DNA of 64,000 nucleotides, taken from NCBI GenBank assembly GCA_011033025.1, contig WFMF01000523.1, forward strand, positions 1 to 64,000, read 5' to 3'. Under the pieces are notes generated by a model that had not been told where the DNA came from, searched no databases, and saw nothing but the letters and a program-made list of their open reading frames with translations. The position numbers and the translations under genes are program-made. This DNA is from Beroe forskalii. Lineage: Eukaryota > Ctenophora > Nuda > Beroida > Beroidae. Numbering within the stretch: position 1 is the first letter of the stretch; each line of letters begins with the position of its first letter. Positions 22,901 through 32,300 of the stretch are shown piece after piece.

Positions 22901-25622
22901 AATATGTCCATCTGGCTTCGCATCTCAAAGCTTTTCTTTGATGAAAATTTTTCATCCTCGTTGCAATTTTATTTTTCGCAATATAACATGAATATTTCAA
23001 CAAATCCTTCTTTTCAGATGGTTGCCGTTACTGAAGTCTCTCCGCATTGAGATTGAAGTTGGCACACGGTTGACGACAAGGTTCTGGATCTTTTCGATGG
23101 TAAGTCGGGGGGGGGGCCTAAGTCGTATGTTATTTCATAAATATGTAAATAACATAATTCAATTAAATGGTCCAATTTTAAATATCAGAAAATTATGCAA
23201 ATTGCTGTATCAGGATTTAACATGGGTGAAAATACAATCCTTTATCAGATAGGAATTGCCCATATGTTTGCCACATTCTTTTTTTTCTAGCAAAATAAGC
23301 CATGTGTTCAATGCCGAATTTTTGAATCGTTATCTAAATTTCTCCGACATAGGACACTATCAAAATAAGTATTTTATGATGATGCTAACCTTATTTCTAA
23401 TTAAACGTATCCTAGGCCTAACCTTAGTAGCCCCCAAGTCTTAACTCTCACTGACTCAATTATCTGTCGCCTAAGTATCCAAATGATGTATTGAAAATAT
23501 TAGTTCATAATGCAATGGTTTTCTCTGGCCTCTAGTTTCATATGTGCTGTGTGTACTGTGGAGGAGTAGAATAGTAGAATAGGCCTTGGGAAAGGGTAGA
23601 ATATTCCCTAGTGTCCATCCCAAATCGAAAAGTGAGATAATTTCTAGTGAGATTCTTTCTAAGTGGTGTGGACTGTGGAACATCGCCAGCCTCCTCTGGG
23701 TTTTAAAAAGTTTTCAAAAAGTTAGATACTTGAGATAGTGTGCCGTAGCGTGACGCTACTAACTATCTTCCGGTGCCGTAAGTCCACGCACCTGCCCACC
23801 TAATCTGAACCCCAGAACAGGCGTATACCTACTACAATCATCAAGTTTTCCGAAGTTGCCACTTGCCGTTGAGGTCGACGGCCGTGAGTTATCTAAAACT
23901 GACATTTTGTGGACCTATTAGCATAACTTCATAAGTTATTTCGAACCATTCTACTGCATGATATCGTTTATATATCTGACGTTATAAGTACCTGTGGTCG
24001 AGGCTGGACTTCGTGTCCCATCATCATGTTGGGTATCTTGGGGAATGGTCCGCTGTCCTCTGCTGGTCCTATTCTCATCGTCTTAGCGGAACTTTCCATC
24101 ACTGAAAATAAAGCCGTTTACTCAGAATCTCATATTTGAGTTTTGTTTCGTTCCATTGGTCATAACAGATGGATCTGTTTCAATCCATCCCATTCATATA
24201 GATTTTATCCCGATAAACTTAAAGCCTCTTATCACAGCCGTCTCGGGAGAGCAAAATCGGCTTATTTGTGTATCCATCAAATCAAAGCTACAAATTTTGA
24301 AATGATATTCAAAAATAAATGATATTCATAATAATTTCCGCGGATTGATCTACACTTAGTCGTACTGTCAAACATAAAATTTTTCATCAAGCAAATTATT
24401 TCGACACTTAACAATTTGATGTCATTATACTTGACGTTATACTTATAACGTCAAGTATAATGACATCAAATTGTCGAAATATTTTGCTTGATGAAAAATT
24501 TTATGATTGCCAGTAAGTGTAGATCATTCCGAAAATCACCCGAAGACTAATAGAATCATTGTTCGAACCATTCTAATTATTATGTTTATCTTTTCATAAA
24601 GCGTTACTACCATCTTTTTTGGAAATCCCTTAGATTATTTTTCAATCTATCTTATCATTGGACTCCCAAATCGTTAGAGAAACATTTATTTTTGATAAAA
24701 AATCTTCAAATTTTAATTGGGACAACGGGGCATAATAGCGAGATATAATGGTAAAATTTTAAGAGGATGAATGATGATATTTTAAATTAATATAAAACTC
24801 AAACTCCTAAGTAACTGGATTTGAATGACATAGAGATTACTTACTTGTTCTTTATTAGCTTATTGAAGCGAGTTCTTGAAGCGAGATAGTGCGTCTAACA
24901 AAACAGTTGATATAACTAGAAATAGTGAGTAGAACTCCGCCCGTTTCCTCCTGCTTGCACTTGATCACTCCTCACGCAGACCGCGTGACGCATCACGTGA
25001 CACGTGCGGCGCGCTGATCATCACAGCGATGATCGTTTGCTACATTGGTAATACTAGTGGCGGGCATACCACGTGGTTCCACGACATGTGTCACTACTGG
25101 TAACGCACGTGCTTTAATCGCACTACTCGCCCAAGTGTCTTCAAGCCGTAATTAGACCGTTGATTGGGCCAGGTAAATGTAGGTTGGCCTCCACCGGATA
25201 TACCGTCAACACACCGATACACATAATCACTGGTTAATCATTATTTCGATTTCATTTAAATTCTGAAAGTTGTCCTAAACTGCCCGTGTTAAGGTATGAT
25301 AATGCCTCTTCACCCTGACAAATTGAGTGCATAATGAGGCGCTATCCGCGCTAGCTGGGAGAGAGAGAGTGTTGGTAGGTGCTTTCGATCCTCTCAACTT
25401 AATGATTCAGCGGTAATGACAGTCCGACCTATCTGGTGCAGGCTGACGGAGGGTTAATCATCACCGACATCCCATCAATAACATTAAAATCATATGGAAT
25501 TTGTAAGTCTTGATAATAGCTGAACGGGTTCTGCTGTAGCGATGATACCGGTGTGAAGAGCTCTTCTTCCTCCTGTAATTATACGCTGAAAAGCACTTAC
25601 CTGATGACTCCTGAGTACTCAT
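19903..25622 (-). CDS. C2H2 zinc-finger protein, 5' part (three exons)
   Basis: Minus-strand exons: first coding exon 25622-25601 (ATG at 25620-25622, MSTQESS, donor GTAAGT), second exon 24101-23992 (ends PRPQ, donor GTACTT), third exon 20071-19903, a second copy of the two-finger exon at 5806-5974. Phases are 1, 0 and 1 at the three donors and join without a break. The third exon differs from the left copy at four bases, all synonymous. After it comes the 18-bp array and the gap, so fingers 3-7 and the tail are missing on this side and are found only at 6881-9238 on the opposite strand. This is probably the N-terminal half of the same gene, or its other allele. The 39-bp array (21141-21770) sits in intron 2. 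Confidence 0.75.
20072..21140. repeat. Large inverted repeat, right arm
   Basis: Reverse complement of 4723-5805 with scattered differences; for instance, the A/G-rich tract near 20278-20297 differs in length from 5581-5598. By the gene model it is intron 2 of the zinc-finger gene, on the minus strand. Confidence 0.85.
21141..21770. repeat. 39-bp minisatellite array, right copy
   Basis: About 16 units of the same 39-bp repeat as 3061-4722, in reverse orientation (GAAACTCAGGTGGTTCCTGT, then TAGGTGGAAAGGGCACTGC). Unlike the left copy it ends cleanly, with degenerate last units at about 21735-21770, in non-repetitive DNA. That DNA predicts what should lie beyond the left array. Confidence 0.95.
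21771..23017. other. Intronic/intergenic, nothing recognised
   Basis: AT-rich sequence inside intron 2 of the minus-strand zinc-finger model. No convincing exon, repeat or RNA gene was seen. Confidence 0.5.
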
Positions 25623-27438
25623 TCTGTAAGATTTGGGTGACAAGAACTGACTGGTTATTATTGATTGAAAGGTAATATCAGGCGCAATTTGGTGATCTAA
25701 TAGCAGCTCTCGGTAGTTTCGAGCGGTCAATATTTGTTACAGAATTTCTACATGAGAGTAAATAATATGATATGCGAATTGAAAGTTGCAGAAATCCCTG
25801 CCTATTAGTTGAATGGCGAGACATAAGGCTGTTGGTTATTAGTTCCAGAATAAATTGTGAGTGAGGAACTTGATGGTAATATTGTTGACTAAAGGTGACT
25901 AAATCAAAATAAATCTTGGTTATATGATCACATTCGTAGTAATAGCAATATTCATAATTTCAGTTTAAGAACTGTCACCTAGGTATTGAACTGAATAGCT
26001 GGTTAAGAATATCTTGGAAGGGGCTATCTTCTGCAGGGCATTTTACTTCGCCATATTCAACCCCAGTTCCTGAAAATATTCAACTTAATTTTTGCCCCCT
26101 GATCGCAAGTATTCATCCCCGCAACGCTTCACATTTCATTTTTTTCTCTACTGCATGGGCACCTCTTTTAAAATAAAAACGTGCCACGAAAACCAATGGA
26201 GTGCGGCCCATCACCCGCGCCCCGCCCGCGTCCTGGCTGTTGCACTCTAAAACCTCTCTGGACGGAAATACACAGCTCGAACGCGGACTGGAGGCGGGCG
26301 CCGGCGCACCACCACACTGCCTTTCGGGGTAGTCTCGGGACAAGATAATCCCCAACATCTGACAGTAGCTACTAATAATTGTTTATGTTCCTGATTGCTA
26401 AATTCTCATTTGCAATGGGAATAGGATACCATTCTTTTGCATTCACTTGGCGCTGACCTTTAACATCCACCTCTAACGGGCTTCACTTCGAAACTGACAT
26501 TTAAAGTGACTTAATTTGTCGCTCTTTCCACCTTGTGACACCATGTGACTCAGATAGGTACTGTTATTTATCTTAAAAAGTTCAAAGCATCATTAACTCT
26601 ACTCAAAACAGTTGTCAGAAAAAAGTTCAGCTTTTAATTTTTATTTCAAAAACTGTTAAATTAAGATGAAATGTCTTTTTCCTCTATACATACTCATTTC
26701 TCGCTCTGACATCTTTTCAATTTTCACTTAGACATATTTTCACGTTAACAGGACTTACGTGATTTGCTGTGAGGCTCCAAAGTTTAAGGTATCAGAATAT
26801 TATGGCGTCAAAATGAACTTTAGTAAAATTGGAATGAGGTCAGGGTCAAAATGAACTCATTTATGTTTTTTGTGGTATTAGTTTAATTTTCTGAGACAGC
26901 TCATTTTAACATCACTCCAATCTGAATCATGACACCAGTAATCTTGCTGGCGTATTAACTTTCCCACAGGTCCCCTTAGCATTGGCCAATCAGCACACAA
27001 GTTGACCTTAAACTCTCGCGCTGATTGGTCAACGTCATGAAGATTTGGGGAACCTACGGCCAAGTACCAAGTTTCGCAACACTTTTGTTGAAACGCACGA
27101 GTGATCTTCAAATTGCCAAATACTTTCGAAAAACATAATTCATTAGTGCATCAATCATTTGAGACCCCCATTATCCAAATTTGATTGTATCGGAAAGTTT
27201 AAAGCATGAAATTGGTCGTTTTTTCTTTTTCCAGTCGAACTACACAGATTTCAAAGATGGAAGCATTAATTCTTGTTTTGAATCTATCGAAACCATCTCT
27301 ATCTACTCTGCAAAAGTCTTTCCGAATTACCATGACACGAATTCACAAAATACCTTCATGTCATTCATAACGATCATTGATATTCCCTGTGACAACAGCC
27401 CAACATCCATGGGCAATCCATCCATGAGCTGCTCCTGA
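23018..27438 (+). CDS. Tentative two-exon gene of unknown function, opposite the zinc-finger 5' exons
   Basis: Exon 23018-23099 follows TTTTCAG, ends at GTAAGT, and has only one open frame (27 codons including TRFWIFSM), ending in phase 0. Exon 27235-27438 follows a strong pyrimidine tract (TTTTTTCTTTTTCCAG), starts in phase 0 and stays open for 67 codons (starts SNYTDFKDGS, ends PSMSCS) to a stop at 27436-27438. Matching phase is consistent with one transcript, but no domain was recognised and other exons may be missing. If real, it overlaps the minus-strand zinc-finger exons in antisense. Each exon could also be chance. Confidence 0.3.
24347..24525. repeat. Near-perfect palindrome (foldback/MITE)
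   Basis: Inverted arms 24374-24440 and 24445-24504 pair around a 4-nt loop (GACGTTAT-ACTT-ATAACGTC), with a short indel in one arm. The outer words GATCTACACTTA (24347-24358) and TAAGTGTAGATC (24514-24525) extend the symmetry. Lies in zinc-finger intron 1-2 space. Its TIR-only structure suggests a small foldback transposon. Confidence 0.85.
24994..25111. promoter_or_regulatory. Cluster of four CACGTG E-boxes
   Basis: CACGTG occurs at 24994-24999, 25001-25006, 25070-25075 and 25106-25111. This canonical E-box is bound by Myc/Max, USF, MITF, HES and CLOCK-type bHLH proteins. It sits in the first intron of the zinc-finger model, about 0.5 kb from its first coding exon, so an intronic enhancer is a reasonable inference. 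Confidence 0.4.
25623..27234. other. Upstream flank of zinc-finger first exon
   Basis: Contains the presumed 5' UTR/promoter side of the minus-strand zinc-finger gene and the dispersed repeat at 26164-26230. No TATA box was clear immediately upstream of the ATG at 25622. Confidence 0.45.
26160..26300. repeat. Dispersed repeat fragment, copy B
   Basis: Shares about 60 bp with 12593-12655 (AAATAAAAACGTGCCACGAA, then AACCAATGGAGTG and CATCACCCGCGCC). GC-rich continuation to about 26330 differs from the surroundings. A minus-strand frame across it (26113-26358) is probably part of the repeat and not a host gene. Confidence 0.55.
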
Positions 27439-29343
27439 CATTTCCAAAGAACGTCCAGGCAGACGGGAAGCCTAACACACATAAAGACTAAACCCAGCCA
27501 GTCATTACTGGCTATGAGTCATTGTTGCCGCGGTTCCTATTGTTCGTGATTGGAATTTATCAATATCCGTGGTTAGGTTATAGCTGCTGATACGCGACAA
27601 GACGTTACGACTACGTAGTGACGCGCGTATAGCCGATTTAAAACCTGGGTTCGACACGAACCAATTTGTCCTTTGTGTGCCTGTGTCCGGGCAAAATACT
27701 TAGTTTTGACGAATGTCCGGTGATTTGGGTAGAGTAATTTTTGCTCACTAATAACTTGTGCTAGCGTACTAATATAATGGCTTGGATTTAATTGATAAAC
27801 GACAAATGAATTTTCTATAAACGGAGCTTGATGGGAGAGATTGGGAGACGAAAATCTCCTCAATGTGACACAAATCACTCCTCCTCCTTTTCCTCCTCCT
27901 CCTCCTCCTCCTCCTCCTCCTCCTCCTCCGCTCTCCAGCTATCAGCGAGAGAGGAGGAGGGAGTAGAGATTCGCACTACAGTCCGGGATTGCTTTCATCT
28001 CATTATAGCAGTAATTTAGTCTAGCTTGAGTGAGAAAAGTGTTTTAATTAGTCGAGAATATTGGTGTGTACGATGATCCACAGCACTTGAGCAGCGAAGG
28101 TTTCCTACATATAACAAATCACTAAACAATTAAAATCCTTATATAATTTAATGACCTCCATAATGAGGTGACCACTCTAAAATAAATGCTTTGAAGTAGC
28201 CCTCCCAGCGCCCAGTGTCTGTCAGATTTCCCCACCTGACCTGTATTCCACCCCATCACGTGACTTATTTCAGCCAATCAGCGTGGAGGATCTGCGTGTC
28301 ACCTGAGTCAGCGTATAATAATATATACTTGCAGCATATACGTGATTTTAATGTCTCAACATTAGTGATTAGCGCTTTATTATAGGCGGCTATTCACTCT
28401 TATTCAGACTTGTCTCTCAGGTGTGATCCTCCATCTCTTGGAGGAGGAGGAGGAGGAGGGTTGTGTTAGGAGGCAATCTTTTCAGTCATGACGACGGTGT
28501 GCCCAGATCATAGCCATGGTCGCGATGTGTGATAAGAAATAATCGTCTTTTCCTCACGCGAATTTAGATACTCATTATGTTATTATAGCTCTTCACCTAG
28601 TATATGTGAAGTTCTGTATATACTATCATAATGTTTAGGAAATATAATCAACAGATGTGATCATGTAATGATGACGCTGTTTAATTTACGTGAGCTAAAC
28701 CGAAATTCCTGATAATTCCTATAATATATAGCGCCTAGTGACGGCTTGGCTAATCTCTGTGCCATGGGATGGCTAACCCAATGCTTTGCTATTGGATTTG
28801 GACACAATGAGGCTATAATGGCTCTTGGGAATTCATCGGTTGTTACATCAGCAATAAACAGAATTCAGAAATTGGTGCCAGGGCTCCCGTCTCATCTAGC
28901 TTAGACTAAGCACGAATATTCGGTATTAGTGAGGCATTAGTACATTATCTAAAATGACAATCAGTAAACAAGGCGATGAAGTTGAGAAATCTGATTTTTG
29001 AATCAAGCAATCAAGTTTTTGATAAATCTAACAATACTTCATAACCCCATCGGTTCTTACAATTGAAAACGAATAAAAACCATTATTTTGGTTGATCTGG
29101 TAGCGATAATTGTCTGATGTCAGTTGCTCCAACAGTCCAACAATTTCCCAATGTATTTTTCCTATCCTACCTCCGGTTTAATCGTTACATGAATTTTCTT
29201 AAATTACCTTTTTCATACATTCTAAAAAGTTGTCCTCTATTGATCTCCATTCTTCATTCGTACTGTCAGCACTGATTTTGACTGCGTAAATCCTCTCATT
29301 CTGCACAATTTGATATCAACATTTTTAGCTCTCACAGTCCTTG
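27439..29343. other. Intergenic region with TCC microsatellite
   Basis: Non-coding sequence between the tentative plus-strand exon and the RCC1 gene's 3' end. A (TCC)n microsatellite lies at about 27878-27930 and a GGA run at about 28438-28460. A promoter-like cluster at 28257-28327 is listed separately. Confidence 0.5.
28257..28327 (+). promoter_or_regulatory. Promoter-like cluster: E-box, CCAAT, AP-1, TATA
   Basis: CACGTG (near 28258), CCAAT (28274-28278), TGAGTCA (28304-28310) and a TATAATAATATATA run (28314-28327) line up on the plus strand in the usual order of a core promoter. No plus-strand coding exon was found in the following kilobase, so a non-coding transcript, an unseen exon or coincidence are all possible. 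Confidence 0.3.
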
Positions 29344-32300
29344 TCAGATAGGTTTAGTTTGTCCGTAGATAACGGAGAACTGGTGTCCTGCGAAGACATT
29401 CTCAGGGACTATGTACTGAAGTTGGGGGTGCTGGACTATCGTGGGACTGCCTTCAACTCGCGTTCTGATCACCCCGTGCACATCTTCAGCTGAGGGAAAG
29501 GTTCAGTGAAGTCAGGTAATGTTGTGTGGAGTAAGGGAGTCAGTTACTGCTGTGTAGACTGTGGAGTCGGGGAGAAACTAAATGCTTGAATGTTGTGCGG
29601 CCGTGGACTGTGGATTTAGGGGATTTAGTTCATGTTTTGGGTTGAAAGCCCGGGTAGTGGGTGATCGGGTTCATATTTTGCGTGATGAGGAGTTGGGTCG
29701 ATGAGTAAGTCGACCCTAGATCAGTCATGTGACTGATCAACTGGAAAGCTGGAAGTTTTATTATGTGCGGTTAGATTTAATAAGGTTTGGTTGCCTCAAC
29801 TATGGTTTGAGCCCTGTTCCCGATTATATTTATAAAGTGGTTTCTGGTTTACTGTCATTACAACGTGGTTATAAACCACTAGATTGATTGTGGTAACTTG
29901 GTAATGAGCTCTTGTTGAGAGATAATTACCTGTAACAAGTCCCCAGTTGAAGACCTGCTTATTACTGGTGAGGGCCATGGAGTGATCCACCCCTACTGAT
30001 ATCATCGTTACTTCGCTCTTATCGAAGAAACTTCTGCCTGAGATACCAAAATGAGCACACCTATTTAGAACTCTGTTACTGTATCAACAAGTCACTGATT
30101 CAACCCCAAAGTGTTGAACCACTTCATCGTGGCGATCAAAATTATAGTACCGGTAATCGAGGCCACAAAACTTCAAGCTTCCATCGGGAAGACGGTGCTA
30201 TTGTCTGACACTCCACTATTCTATCGGTGAAATATCGAAAGTAAACCACGAGTGACTAACTGATCTTGTGGAAGGTCTTCCTACTCCACTTCCTTCCTAT
30301 CCCCAGTTTTCCGTTCTCTCCGTCCCCAGTGCTGTACACAGTACCACACTTCGTTAGTACCACTGTGATGGGATGTAGCTCCTCCCCTCCACAGCACGCC
30401 TGGTAGGAGGTGAGAGGTTCAATCAACAGGATAATCATGATTCAGGAATACAAGTAGGAGTGAAATCAGGAGTACAATCAGTTTTGCAACCAGGTTTCAG
30501 GAGCACAATCAGAATTACAAGCAGCAAAACAATCTTAAGTGAAATTAAAGCAAAGTGGAGCTCGATATTGTTAAAAAAAAGTGTAACAGAAGTGTAAAAA
30601 CTGCCAGCACCCACCATTTTCACAGAGTCCTGGAGGTCGACGAGGGTCGGAGTAAGGACATCTCCGTTGGAGCCTGTCCCCAGCTGTCCCTTGTGTCCGG
30701 CCCCGAACACATACATCTCCCCGTGCTGGGTAACTAGAGCAGTGTGGGCGTGTCCTGCTGACACCCCCACTACCCTCTTGTAAGCCGGGATTCCTTCCAG
30801 CTGCACAGGCTCTTCTCTCCGCTCAGTGTCCCCATGTCCTGGGTGGAGGGACAGTGAAGGGTGAAGTGGGGAGGGACAGTGAGTGGTGAAGTGGGGAGGG
30901 ACTGTGAGCGGTGGAGTGGTAAAGTGGCTGTGGAGTGGTATAGTGGCTATGGAGTGGTATAGTGGCTATGGAGTGGTATAGTGGCTGTGGAGTGGTATAG
31001 TGGCTGTTTGTGGTAGAGTGGGGAGGGGTAGGTGGTAATGAGGAGTAGAGTGGGGAGTGGTAGTGAGTGACAGAGTGGGGAGAGGTAGTGAGGGGGAGAG
31101 GGGGAGAGTGGGGAGAGGTAGTGAGGGGGAGAGTGGGGAGAGGTAGTGAGGGGGAGAGAGGGGAGAGGTAGTGAGGGGGAGAGGTAGTGTGGAATGGAGA
31201 GTGGTAGAGAGTCGGCAGTGGTATAATGAGGTAGTGAGTGGGGACTGGGTCGTGGTTGTGAGTTGGAAGGAGGAGAGGTAGTGAGTGATACTGTGATAGA
31301 ACGTGTGGGAGAGTTGAAAGAGGATAATGGTTTAGATAATCCGGATGCTGGGTTATTGGGAGCTGAATGATGGTCTTGTGAGTAAGAAGCTAATAGTGAG
31401 TGAATGCTTCATGATCTGTAACCTTAAGGTTACTCAAACTTTCAAAGTTTTACGAAGTGAAGTAGAAGATAAGTGCCAATATATCTCTGCTTACCCACCC
31501 AAACAACCGTGATCTCCTTTGCCCCATGTGAATACTCTGCCTTGTTCAGTGCATAGTACGGAGTAGTCGTGACCAGCTGAAATCTGCCTTACACTGATCC
31601 TGAATATTGGAGAGGATGTTACTGTGATGGATGATTGGTAATTTCCCTGAATAGGTCGTGATGGATTTCATAAGTTGTGTGCAGATTTTGAAAATATGAA
31701 TTTTGTTCTTTATAATATTTAATTGATTGAACAGTAATTACTGGTCAAATCAAATATCAATGTCATTAGATTTCAATTAAATTGCAGAAGTTTCAGCACT
31801 GCATTCTGTACTGACCCTGAAAGGGCGGTGATGAGAACAGGTTTGTCCTTGACAGGGCAGTAAGACACTCCTTTGGAGCTACAGGAGAGAGTGTGAGTGT
31901 TGCTGCAACTGATGGGGCTGTCACGTGACACGGCTGCCAGCACTCGTATACCAAACTCCACACTGTACACCTTCAACCTGATTGAATTGTACACTTTCAA
32001 CCTGACAGAGTGTAATATAGGCATCTCATATCAAGAGTCTGTCAAGAATGAGGTAGAATCAATTTTGAATTTGCGTACAACCAATTTAAATTTCATAATT
32101 TGTTGTCTCACTGTCAGTAACACACTCCCTCTATGATCTCACTTTGCTACATACTTGTTCTCCCCCTCGCAGACGGCGACTGTCTCCCCTCCCACATCCA
32201 TGCCAAAGCACCGAGTGGGGAGTGGGCAGGTTCCCGCCCCCTCGGCTAGAGATGGTCTTGTGCTGCTCCTCCTCATGGAATGCCTGTTTTTCGCAGCATT

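Noticed and set aside
27828..28019. Poly-serine frame
   Set aside because: Encoded by a (TCC)n microsatellite.
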